Positions 12,114-22,772 of a DNA stretch of 64,000 bases are shown one piece after another; positions within the stretch are counted from its first letter, which is position 1, and every line of letters starts with the position of its first letter. Origin of the DNA: Lathyrus oleraceus. Taxonomy: Eukaryota; Streptophyta; Magnoliopsida; Fabales; Fabaceae. Below the pieces are notes generated by a model that saw nothing but the letters and a program-made list of their open reading frames with translations, searched no databases and was not told where the DNA came from. The stretch lies in NCBI RefSeq assembly GCF_024323335.1, contig NC_066581.1, forward strand, positions 350,304,409 to 350,368,408. Reading direction: 5' to 3'. Position numbers and translations under genes: made by a program.

Positions 12114-12121
12114 TATATAAA
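12114..12121 (+). promoter_or_regulatory. Probable TATA box of the Ogre-B LTR
   Basis: GATATATAAAGC in a short AT-rich run, followed by a purine/pyrimidine leader with CTCTCTCC tracts. The copy in the 3' LTR (62613 onward) is the same. Transcription would begin about 30 bp downstream. Confidence 0.55.
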
Positions 12122-14423
12122 GCTAATCCTAACAGAAAATCACAAGAACACTTCATAATTTCAGATCTGAAAAATTCTCTCTCCAATTTCTCTCAAACTT
12201 TTCATCGGATTTCTTCATAAGCATTGCATATTTCTTGGTTGTTCATCATCTCCAAGCATAATTGAAGATTGTTGAAGGAAGATCTTGAAGAATTCAAGCT
12301 GAATCGTGAACTGTTGAAGCTCATGCACATCCATGGCAGTTGAAATTTCTGGATAAATCGAGCATTGTTGAGCTATTCTTTCTCATCCATTCATTCATCT
12401 AAGCTTTGAGGAGGATCTGTTGCACCTTTCCAGGACCTGAACTGCACGATTCCACTTCTGTTTCTCCAGCAAGGTTAGATTTCGACTTCCATGATTTATG
12501 AAATTGATAGATGCTTATTGTAGATCTTCCAATGCTGATCATGTTGAACTTTAGATCCATTAGTTTCATGCAATATTGAAGTAGTTATGTTGATTTTAGT
12601 TTTGACATGTTGAACTTCTTTTGCTCGATCCATTCATATCATGTAGAATTAGGTCAAATCAATGTTGGATCCATGATGTATGATGTGAGATGAATCCAAT
12701 GGTATGCTGTTTGTGAATTTCTGTGCATGTTGGTTCTTGGTGATGATGAACACGATGAACCTGGATGAACTTGTTAGGGTTTTCGTTTCCAGGCTGAGTT
12801 TGATCCTCATAGCGCGCTTGTGCATGCGTTTTCATGTTATTACTCATGTATTGGTCCAAGTGTTGGCTTCTCATTGGCCAGCGTTTCAATTAAATGAAAC
12901 GCGGCGTTTAACCTAGTGCCTCATTTCAAATTCGCCTTCACTTCGATTCCAGGCGGAGGCATTTCCAAATTAGACCTTGGCATTTTATTTCATTACTTCA
13001 TGTATCCATGCCATGCCTTGTTCATATGTTTTTTTAATTTTTCTCTTCATTCAAAAATTCATAACTCCATAAATATGCATCCAATTAATGTGTGGTTTTT
13101 TCCATTGTTCTCCTCTTGATGTCTACTATTTTTTGGTTATTTTTCCAGAATTTGTGCTTGGTTGGATTTTTATTTTGCTTAGGGTTTGTTCATGCATATG
13201 CTATCTTGTACCTTGCTTACCATTTCGGTTGTGAAATGATGATGGTTGATCCAATGAATGTGAAAATTGACATGCTTAAACTAGACACTTTGCATGATCT
13301 TTTGGTATAGAGTTTGCATTTTTAGCATTTCTGGTTGATGAGTTATGATATGATTAATGTAGGTGTGACAATGTGTGTCACACCTTTGCTTGCTTGATTT
13401 TCTGATTTTATTTACGATGCCAAATAAATGCCAATTGATCTAAATGTTTGCATGATGCTTCTTCTGGATGTTAGGTTTGATCATGAATTTTTGTAGAATT
13501 TTTGGATCCATTTCCCATTTGTTTTAGATTTTCTTTGCTGGTTGGTCATGTTTGGACTTTTGATGAGTGTTGAACTTCCATGATTTGGGAAATGCTTATG
13601 CTTTATCATATGAACTTGAAATTTTGCACATGTTTTCTAGACACAATGAAGTTTGTCTTGGATTTGGTTTGAGTCATTTATCACATGTCATCTCTGTTTT
13701 AGGATTGCCTTAAGTTGATGTATCAATTTGTGCTTCCTTTGAGCTTGTTTATGCTTACCATGACTTGATGAATTTAATTGCCATGCTTATACTTGACAAA
13801 ATGCCATGATTTTTGGTGTGTTGATCATTTGATATGTTCTGTTTAGCCATGATTTTTCTTGAGATTTATTGAGCCATTTTGGAATTAATACGCCTTTGAT
13901 CATTTTGTTGCTTCTATGTGGTTTCAATTTGCATGCTTTGCCATGATTGCTTTATGAAATGAATTTGATGAATGATATTGACATGAGACCACTTGTATTA
14001 TGTTCTAATTTGATTAATCTTGATTCTTGTCAATTTTCATGTTCTGTTTTGGATTATTTCTCCTTCTTTGACCCTAGGCCTTGTCCTAGTGGTTTGCTTC
14101 TCATGTTTGAGTTTGTTTTCAGGTTAAGAAGTACATGGCCTTAAGGAGATTAATTCACATGGCTTGAGTTTGTTATTTGATTGTTATTGGCTAACTTTGA
14201 CTTGTCTTGTAGGATGCTTTGTGCTCATTTGAGTTGAGCTTGTGCCTTGCACATAGTAGCCTTGCTTGTTTGATTGTGTATTGTCTGTTGACTGTTGGAT
14301 TATCTGTTTGACTTTTTGAATTGAGTACTGATTGAGTTGGATTGTTTTCAGGTACATTAGTTGCTTAAGTTCATTTTGAACTTGCTTGGTTGCTTAACCA
14401 ATTAGGTATAATTTCTCTTCTTC

Positions 14424-14620
14424 ATGTAGTCTGGAAGACCTGGTCTGTTATGTGGCCAGGCACCTGTCTGAAGTCCTCCTTAAGAGGCAATGTTTGTGAT
14501 TGTTTATCTTTGTCCCCAAGCAGGAAAAGTCCTTTGATAAGGCAATTGGTAGATAAAAGAGATGTGTAGTCCATCTCCTACTATTCAGTGTGTCATCCCT
14601 TTGCTCACATTACATGTTGT
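14424..14620 (+). other. Leader block conserved between Ogre-B and Ogre-C
   Basis: ATGTAGTCTGGAAGACCTGG and the next ~190 bp align closely with 43373-43570 and 49743-49940 in Ogre-C, although most of the surrounding LTR does not align by eye. It can fold: CCTGGTC (14439-14445) pairs with GGCCAGG (14454-14460); CCTC pairs with GAGG in CCTCCTTAAGAGG; and GCTCT pairs with AGAGC around CCCTGGCCAGGG at about 14716. The equivalents in Ogre-C keep the pairings with some bases changed on both arms. Confidence 0.6.
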
Positions 14621-14999
14621 AGCATTGTGGATCTCAACCCAAGATCTATAGAGTCATTAACTTGTGGAGAGAGTTCCAACTTTCTGAACTCCCACACCTT
14701 CTATCATTCAAAGCTCTCCCTGGCCAGGGATAAGAGCAATGAGGCACACCCCTCATATCCTTTCATTTGCTTCACCTTAACTCTCAATGTTAAGGTTAAG
14801 AGCACCACTTACCCCATTCCAGTTGACTTTAAAGTCTAACCCTTGCTTGAGCCTAATTGCTTGTATATAGTGTGTGCTAATTGACTTTGTTTGATTGATT
14901 GCTTGATTCATATGTGCATGCTTGCTTGTGTGCTTTGTGCATTTATCATCATTGATTGTTCATTATTGCATGATCATCATTTCATATCTTTGACACATC

Positions 15000-15400
15000 T
15001 TTGATTGTCCATTGAGGAATCAACTGTAAGTCCATTCATTGGCCATTGTTCCTATGATTTGGAAGGGATTGAGTGTAAGACCATTTCATTGGCCACTTAT
15101 GTCCTCTTTGCTTAGTGCTTTTGTTTGTTTGTTGTATGTGAGGATGCAATTGTAAGTCCATGTTGTTGGCATTTGTACTCCTATGATCATCCTTTGGAGG
15201 TTGGTATAAGCCCAGATAGATTGGCATCTGATATCCATACTTTGTTTTGCCTTGTGAGACTGGTATAAGTCCATTGATTGGCATCCGGTATCATTGTTTT
15301 GTCTTAGGAGATTGGTGTAAATCCATTGATTGGTATCCGGTATCCACCTTTGTTTGTGAGATTGGTATAAGTCCAATGATTGGCATCCGGTATCACCTTG
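15000..15400 (+). repeat. Imperfect ~57-bp tandem repeats in the LTR
   Basis: The unit contains GGTATAAGTCCATTGATTGG then CATCCGGTATC, with about five recognisable copies from 15180 and weaker ones from about 15010. A short CCA-TTGAT-TGG inverted repeat recurs in each. The same unit (GATGTAAGTCCAGTGATTGG) is found in the Ogre-C LTRs near 44615-44705 and 51160-51315. Confidence 0.75.
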
Positions 15401-16003
15401 CTTTGTCCATTTGCTTACTTGCTTTGTTGCATTATTCCAAAGGACACACTTGAATCATCTTCCATATGATTTCAAGAGGTGAACATCTAAGAAGTTTTAC
15501 TTCCTCACCCTTCCATTTTTGTGTGTGTTTTCAAAACTCCCTTTTCACATGTTAATTCAAAAACTTTGAACTATTGTGCAAACATTCTCATCTCTTTTCA
15601 AATTAGAAACCTAGGCTTTAGGCCTTTGACTTTTTTCAAACTCCATTTTATAACACTTCTTTGAATTGAATTCTAATCATACTTTGACCATATTTTGTAA
15701 ATACTCATAATTGGTTAATCACACCCATTCAATTGTTTTGTGGCTTTGTCCATTGTTGATATGTTTTCATACATTAGCCATAGGTTTCAATTCTCATAGT
15801 GGTTGATGTAAATCTCACCACATCCTTAGTGAGTTGATTGTAAGTCTTCCATACTTATTATAGGGTTAACCCCTCACTAGTATGTTGAAGCTATCCTTGC
15901 ATGGTGGATTGTTGGTCTTGGTTGAGTTTTCTCCCGTTGATAATGAAAAGCCTTAGTGCTCTTGTTTTAAAATCAATTCACCTACCTTTTGGAAATTTTT
16001 TAG

Positions 16004-16069
16004 CCGAACTACGGCGTTTTGATCCTTTACCTTTTATGAAAAGGTACGTAGGCAACGGGTTCATCCGTT
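16004..16069 (+). other. Two-hairpin RNA motif (CTAC/GTAG type), Ogre-B copy
   Basis: CTACG (16009-16013) pairs with CGTAG (16047-16051); between them TTGAT precedes an inner stem ACCTTTT (16029-16035)/AAAAGGT (16039-16045). A second hairpin follows: AACGG (16054-16058)/CCGTT (16065-16069). Four copies of the same arrangement with different stem bases occur in each Ogre-C LTR. It sits about 350 bp before the LTR end, so in the 5' leader of the genomic RNA. Confidence 0.6.
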
Positions 16070-16420
16070 CAAAGACAAAAATAATAAATTACACATTCTT
16101 TTCTCATCTTCCCAATCATGTTTGCACAATATGTCATAAACAAATAAACTTTTTTTATACAACGAGTGTGAAAAGGGCTCCCTAGGAGTACCTAGGACGT
16201 TTTGGGTGCCTAACACCTTCCCATTGCGTAATTTACCCCTTATCCAGATTCTGTGATCTTTTCATTAGTTTTCTATGTGTAAAACTTCTTAGGCTTTTGT
16301 TCGCTTTTTAGCCAATCCTTTGGATAAATAAAAGTGCGGTGGCGACTCGATTTCTTTGTATGCTTTGCTTTTGATTTAATCAATAAATCATAAAGTGACG
16401 AATACACCGCTACAGAAAAG

Positions 16421-16438
16421 TGGCGACTCTGCTGGGGA
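16421..16438 (+). other. Primer-binding site of Ogre-B
   Basis: TGGCGACTCTGCTGGGGA follows the LTR end by six bases. The Ogre family is known to use an Arg tRNA primer and this sequence has the expected start. Ogre-C has the same PBS at 45213 and 51824. Confidence 0.85.
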
Positions 16439-17379
16439 CATCTATTAGACCTTCCTTGGTGGTATTGCCTACTTTTCACCCTTGTTGTATGATATTTGTT
16501 ATTTGTTATTTGACATATTTTTGTACGATTTGGGATAACTGTATTGATTGTAATGTTTGAATTGCTTGATATACAATTGCTGTTTGCTTTGGTGATCTCT
16601 GTGAGATGAGTTCTATACCCGAACTCGAGTGCACTCTAGGATAGGAGAATGGCGTAGTCTTGTTGACTAGTGTGGAGTATTCCTTAGCCAGTTGACTTGC
16701 GAGTCCATTCACTTGGTGGAGGTCATGTTGGATTAATAATGTCACACAAGTTATTTGTGGTTAGGCATTATTCTTTCAATCATGTGCCTTAGAAGCCAAG
16801 GACCTTAGTTTACCAAACCCATCTTGGCCTATTTTTAGGACGTAGTGCGGAGGTCGTTCAGATGTCAGATCCGATGCGATTGTTACGTGATACTACACTC
16901 ATAAGAGTCTCTCTTGAGGATATTTTTGGAATACGAGTATTCGTTCCTCTGATAATATTCGAAAGATGGGACGATGATTATGGGAACCTCTGGTAGAACA
17001 TGTCTGGCAGGTTTAAACCCTAGTACACTCCCTTTGGGTGGTTCTTAACCGAGACTCCATGCTCGTGACTCTCAGCAAACCCGTGATTCATGGTTGAGTC
17101 GTTCAGACATCCTTAATATCAATGGAACTTGGGTGTCGATAAGGTGTAAACCCTAATCCACCAAAATGGACGATTGATATTAAGGATGATTGAGCCGGTT
17201 CAGGTACCGTTAATATCAATGGAACTTGGGTGTTGATAAGGTGAAAAATCATAATCCACCAAAATGGATGATTGATATTAGGGATACAATGAGCTTTCCC
17301 ATAACCTTTGTTTTGTGTGACTTGCTTGATCCTTGAGTGTGATTGTTGCATTCATACATTCATGCATTCATCTACATTC
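16439..17379 (+). other. Ogre-B 5' untranslated region between PBS and ORF1
   Basis: No gene was seen. It contains two tandem units that can fold as long hairpins just upstream of ORF1 (17109-17285). The rest, 16440-17100, shows no feature I can name. Confidence 0.6.
17109..17285 (+). repeat. Tandem pair of ~97-bp units, each an inverted repeat
   Basis: In the first unit ATCCTTAATATCAAT (17109-17123) is perfectly complementary to ATTGATATTAAGGAT (17173-17187), a 15-bp stem. In the second TAATATCAAT (17211-17220) pairs with ATTGATATTA (17271-17280). The loops share GGAACTTGGGTG and CCACCAAAATGGA. They end about 95 bp before the ORF1 ATG. Confidence 0.8.
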
Positions 17380-18891
17380 ATGTCATCAGAAAAAGAAAAA
17401 ATTTCAAGGAACTTAAAGGGTTTATTTGCAAAATTTTCAGACATGCAAAGACCAAAAAGGCATACAAAGAAGTACAGCTTTAGACAACCTGATGTGAAAG
17501 AGTTAAGGAATCTGACATCTTATGTATTAGATCCCTTGGGTTTCAAAGCTCGTTATGGGAAGCTTCTGCCTCTGTTGACTACTCGGGTTGATGAGGGTTT
17601 GATGAGTACTTTGGCTCAGTTCTATGATCCTCTGTATCACTGCTTCTCTTTTCCGGACTTCTAGTTGTTGCCTACGCTTGAGGAGTATGCTCATCTTATT
17701 GGGATCCCGATTCTGGATCAGGTGCCGTTCAGTGGCTTAGAGAGTATTCCGACTTCTCGAGAGATTGCAGACTTGTTACACATAGATGAAGCCTTGATTA
17801 AGGCTAATTTGACTACCAAAGGTGGAATTCAGGGTCTTCCTTCCGAGTTCCTCATTGCTCAAGCTACCGTTTATGGGAAGGCCAGGAGTGAGGATGCCTT
17901 TGAGGCTTTATTTGTGCTGCTCATCTATGGATTGGTATTGTTCCCCAACATCGACAAATTTGTGGACGTGAACGCCATTAGGATCTTTTCAGTTCTTAAT
18001 CCCGTTCCGACTCTGTTGGGTGATGCCTATTTCTCTTTGCATCTGAGGAATGCAAAGGGTGGAGGAGTTATTGTGTGCTGTTTGCCTCTGCTGTATAAGT
18101 GGTTTATTTCTCACTTACCGCAGACGGTTGCTTTCAAGGAGAACAAGGGATGTCTACGGTGGTCTCAGAGACTTATGTCTCTCAATAATGATGATATCTC
18201 TTGGTATGATCGCGTGTATGATACTGTGCAGATTATTGATTATTGTGGTGAATTCCCTAATGTACCTCTTCTTGGTACATGTGGTGGGATCAGCTACAAT
18301 CCTATCCTAGCACGTCGTCAGCTTGGGTTCCCCCTAAAGGATAAACCTCATAACATTTTGTTAGAAGGTGTGTTCTTCCAGGAGGGTAAAGATCCCCAAG
18401 GCCTGAAAGCCAAATTTGTCCGCGCTTGGCGCAAGATCTGCAAGAAGTCCAGGAATGAGCTGGGTCCAAAGAATTGCATTGCTTTGGAGCCATATACCTC
18501 TTGGGTCAGACAGAGAGCTGCCGAGTACCTTATGCCGTATGATCATCCAAGACCTACACCATTGGTTGTGGCTGGGCCTTCAACCCTCCCTAACCAAGAT
18601 GTAGAGGAGTTGAGAGAAGAAGACCTTTCACGTGCCTGGATCCGTGAAAGAGAAGAGTTGCTTCATCAACTGAAGGAGAAGGACGCTCTGATTGAGTTTC
18701 TCGAGCATCAGGTGATCGATGATCCGAATGATACTTGGACTTCTCTGCTTCCTCAGTCTTCCAAGTTTTGGAAGAGGAAGTATGATCGACTTGCTAAGGA
18801 GAAAGAGGATATGGAAGCAGCCTATGAGAGAGAGATCAAGAAGCTTTGTGCCTCTCGTCTTCCAGCATCCCGAGCTTCTAGGGATCCATAG
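17380..18891 (+). pseudogene. Ogre ORF1 protein, one in-frame stop
   Basis: Ogre elements carry an extra ORF upstream of gag; this is that ORF, 503 codons from ATG 17380 to TAG 18889-18891. An earlier ATG at 17308 is in frame, but the sequence before 17380 is Cys-rich and unlike the rest. The frame has one TAG at 17662-17664, between SFPDF and LLPTLEEYAHLIGIP; a glutamine codon (CAG) is the likely original. Residues about 90-330 form an alpha-helical domain with LLPTLEEY, LIYGLVLFPN and WSQRLMSL that resembles domains found in plant mobile-element proteins; no catalytic motif is visible. The C-terminal 110 residues are charged coiled coil (LIEFLEHQV, RLAKEKEDMEAAYERE). The function of Ogre ORF1 is not known. 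It ends about 240 bp before the gag frame. Confidence 0.85.
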
Positions 18892-19129
18892 GATGTCTAT
18901 TTTCCTTTTCTCCTTGTAATGATCAAAAATGTTGTACTTCTTTGTCTCGAATATATATTTGATGAGATACTTTTCCATGTTGCTATTAAATGCTTAAAAA
19001 AAATTAAAATTTTGAAAATAAATGCCCTAAAGGTTCCTTGAAATAAATAAAGCATATGCACAAACATCGCATGCATCATTTTGCATAAATAGGTGTCGTT
19101 CTTGGTCTTCTTGTCTGTGGCCTAACTCT

Positions 19130-22100
19130 GTGCTCTTCATTTATTTTGAAGACAAGCTGACTCACCGGTACTATACCAGAGCCAATTCTGCCAGAGTAAT
19201 GGATCAACTTGAGCAAGAGAACCGTGAATTGAAGGAAGAGGTCGCTCGTCTGAGTGCTCTGATGGAGCAGTTTCTTGCTGCTCAGAACCAACCTTCTCCG
19301 CCTCCTGCAACTCCTCCCCAGAGGACGGTTGTATCAGAAGTTGTTGCTCCGACTGTGCCAGCTGCCAACGCTCACTTCATGCCTCATGCCATGCCAGCCG
19401 GGTTTCCGTGGGGAATGCCTCCGGGTTTCATGCCTGATATTCCAGCACCGACTTTTGCTTCTATGCCGGCATCTAGCCCGGTCCTTGCTGCTGCTCCTCC
19501 TGTCGTGCATACCATTCCCAGGGTAGACGACACCATCTATCATTCTGAGCCGTCTGAGGGCCCAGATGTCAATGAGAAGATGGATGCTATGAATGACCAA
19601 TTCCTCGAGCTCCGTAAGGAATTGAAGACCCTCAGAGGGAAGGATCTGTTTGGCAAGTCTGCTGCTGAACTTTGCCTTGTTCCCGGTGTTAAGATTCCAA
19701 TCAAATTCAAAGTGCCTGACTTTGAAAAATATAAGGGGAACACCTGCCCTCTTGCTCACCTGGTCATGTATGCCAGGAAAATGTCTACGCAAACAGATAA
19801 TGATCAGCTTCTGATCCATTATTTTTAGGATAGTTTGTCCGGTGCGGCTCTTCGTTGGTATATGAGCCTGGATAGTGCAAACATTCGATCCTTCAATGAT
19901 CTTGGCGAAGCCTTCGTCAAGCAATACAAGTACAATATCGATATGGCGCCTGACCGTGATCAACTCAGGGCCATGTCCCAGAAGGATAAGGAGACATTTA
20001 AGGAGTACGCCCAGAGGTGGCGAGAGTTGGCTGCTCAGATTACTCCTCCGCTGGAAGAGAAAGAAATGACTAAGATCTTTTTGAAGACTCTTAGCTCATT
20101 CTATTATGAGCGGATGGTAGCTAGTGTTCCCTCTGATTTCACCGAGATGGTGAACATGGGGATGCGTCTGGAGGAAGGAGTCCGTGAGGAACGTCTGTCG
20201 AAAGATGAGAGCTCTTCTAAACGGTATGGGGCGTTTAAGAAGAAGGATGGGGAGGCACATGTTGTGCAGTCCCATGCTAAACCAAGAAGACCCTCTATTC
20301 AGAGGAAGCCAGTATGTCGTACCAGCAACCAGCACCAGGTGGCTCATATAGCACCTGTTTTCAGAGATAGTGCTCAGTATCAGCATCCCAATCAGCATCA
20401 GCATCAGCAACAACCTCAGTATCAGCAACAGCACCGTCCACAGCAACAGGCTTACCAGCCTCGTGGCAGTACAAGTAACCAAGCCAATCTTAATTATGAT
20501 AGGAAGAAGATCAGCTTCGATCCCATTCCTATGTCATACGCTGAATTGTATCCTTCCTTATTGGAAAGGAAGCTGGTTACTCCAAGGGATCCTCCAGCTG
20601 TGCCGGCGAATCCGCAATGGTGGTACAAGCCGGATCAACACTGTGTTTATCATTCCGGTGCTCCGGGGCATAACATAGAGAATTGTTTTCCGTTGAAGAC
20701 TAAGGTGCAAGACCTTATGAGATGCGGTATTCTGAGCTTTGAGGACTCAGGCCCCAATGTTACAAAGAACCCATTGCTCGAGCATGGGAAATCAGTGAAC
20801 ATGGTCCAGGGTTGCCCTGGGAAGTACAAAGTCAAATATGTGAGCCATATTAGACAGTCATTGGTCGAGTTGCATCGTTTGCTGTGTCAGTACAGCCATA
20901 TGGAGCATGACCATGATAGATGCCGCATCTGTTCAGTTAATCGTCTGGGTTGTCGCCAGGTGCGACGAGAGCTTCAAGAGTTATTAGACGAAGGAACTAT
21001 AGAGATTCTTCAGAACCGTAATGTTGATGAAGATGAACCAGAAGTCAATGTTATTTCTCCTGTGTTCAAGCTGCCTGAGCCTGTTGTCATCCGTTATGAT
21101 GGCAGCAAGCCGAAGATCTCTCCTTCTCTAGTAATCAAGCCTGCAGGCCCTGTGCCTTATTCTTCGGATAATGCTATCCCTTTCCGGTACAATCCTGTTG
21201 CTGTGGAAGAAGGAAAAGAAGTGTCGTTGCCTTCCACTTCCGTTACCAATATCGCTGATGTCAGTGGATTGACTCGGAGTGGTCATGTGTTTTCTGCTCC
21301 TAAGCCTCAGGCTAGAGCTACTGATTCTGATTCTGCTGAGCGTCCAGTTGGGACGGCTGTGAATGTTCAGAACCCGACACTTGCTGTTGCCAAACCCTCC
21401 TCTGTACAAAAGACTCCTGATTCTTCTGTTGGCCCGAGTGGCGCTGTGAATGAAGAATGTGATGAGATGCTGAGGCTCATCAAAAAGAGTGAGTACAATG
21501 TTGTAGACCAGCTTCTGCAAACGCCGTCCAAAATCTCCGTATTATCTCTGCTTTTGAATTCAGAACCCCATAGGGAGGCTCTGCAGAAAGTATTGGACTT
21601 GGCGTATGTTGATCATGACGTCACCATTGAACAGTTCGACAGTATAGTTGCAAACATCACTGCTTGCAACACTTTGAGTTTCTGTGACGCTGATTTCCCT
21701 GAGGAGGGAAGAGACCACAACATGGCTTTACACATCTCTATGAATTGCAAGTCTGATGCCATGTCCAACGTGCTGGTGGACACTGGATCATCTTTGAATG
21801 TATTGCCAAAGACCACACTCTCTAGATTGTCATATCAGGGGCCTCCTATGAGGCAGAATGGTGTTGTTGTGAAGGCTTTTGATGGGTCGCGTAAGACCGT
21901 GATTGGGGAAGTTGATCTCCCGATCAAGATTGGACCAATTGATTTTCAGGTTACCTTCCAGGTTATGGATATCCACCCATCATATAGCTGTCTCCTTGGT
22001 AGACCATGGATTCACGAAGCTGGCGCCGTGACATCCACCCTACACCAGAAGCTGAAATTTGTGAAGAACAAGAAACTGGTTGTGGTAGGGGGAGAAAAGG

Positions 22101-22510
22101 CTCTCCTGGTTAGCCACTTGTCTTCTTTCTCGTATATTGATGCTGAGGATGAAGTTGGAACTCCGTTCCAAGCTTTATCTATTGATGAACCAATTGAGAA
22201 GAAGTCTCATTCATTTGCTTCCTACCGTGAGGCGAAGCTGGCCATTGAATGTGGTGCAGTTGCTGGTTTAGGGAAGATGATTGAGCTTGAAGACAACAGA
22301 TCCCGGGCTGGCATTGGCTTTTCTTCTGGGGCATTCAATGAGCAAGGTTTGTTCAAGAGTGGAGGATTCATCCATGCTGATCAGACTGAAGAAGCTGCTG
22401 CTATCTTGGAAGAGAATGCAGAGGATTTGAGCAACTTCATCATACCTGGTGGTGTCTGCCACAATAGGGTCGCTGTAGATGTTCCTACAGTCATCCATAG
22501 ATCAGAGTAA
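19130..22510 (+). pseudogene. gag-pro: Ogre-B gag-protease, one in-frame stop
   Basis: One frame from 19130 (or ATG 19199, MDQLEQENRELKEEV) to TAA 22508-22510, broken by TAG at 19826-19828 between LLIHYF and DSLSGAALRWY, where a glutamine codon is expected. Order: N-terminal coiled coil; a Pro/Ala-rich linker; retrotransposon gag (capsid) domain around the stop (PDFEKYKGNTCPLAHL, ALRWYMSL, QRWRELAAQ); a Gln/His-rich stretch (about 20370-20460); a zinc-knuckle-like CVYHSGAPGHNIENC near 20640; a long linker; and an aspartic protease with LVDTGSSLNVLP, the catalytic Asp at 21779-21781. Gag forms the particle and the protease cuts the polyprotein. The frame ends inside the 5' splice site of an intron that would join it in frame to RT. 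Confidence 0.92.
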
Positions 22511-22772
22511 TTGTTCACTTTGTTCAAAACCCTTCTCCCATGCCAAAAGGAGAAGTGATGACATTGTTGGCAGCGTTTATACAATGATGTTTTCATTCAA
22601 TTAATGCATTGTTAAACATTTGTTTTCCATTTGTTTTCACTTTTCGCTTTTGCATGAAATTAGTGATCACAAAAAACCCATAAAAACAAGAATAAAAGCA
22701 ACACTTTTCATCTGCATAATGATTTGCTTGTTTAAATTCTAAAGTTTTTTATTAACCAAAATCATTATGCAG
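22507..22772 (+). other. Ogre intron between gag-pro and RT
   Basis: Donor GTAATT follows ATCAGA at 22506. The acceptor is ATTATGCAG ending at 22772, preceded by an AT-rich tract. The 266-bp segment is richer in T than the flanking exons. Removing it takes out the gag-pro stop codon and keeps the frame into RT (GA from exon 1 plus G from exon 2). An intron at this place is an established property of Ogre elements. Confidence 0.8.

Larger units (their letters stand above)
10968..16414 (+). repeat. 5' LTR of Ogre-B
   Basis: The LTR runs from TGTAAGACCCC to CACCGCTACA, six bases before the PBS, about 5447 bp. A run of ATCAT units follows the first 35 bp (five or six here, one fewer in the 3' LTR). 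A TATA box at 12114 would give a transcribed R/U5 leader of over 4 kb. That leader contains a block shared with Ogre-C (14424-14620), tandem short repeats (15000-15400) and a two-hairpin motif near the end (16004-16069). No protein-coding capacity was found. Confidence 0.9.
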
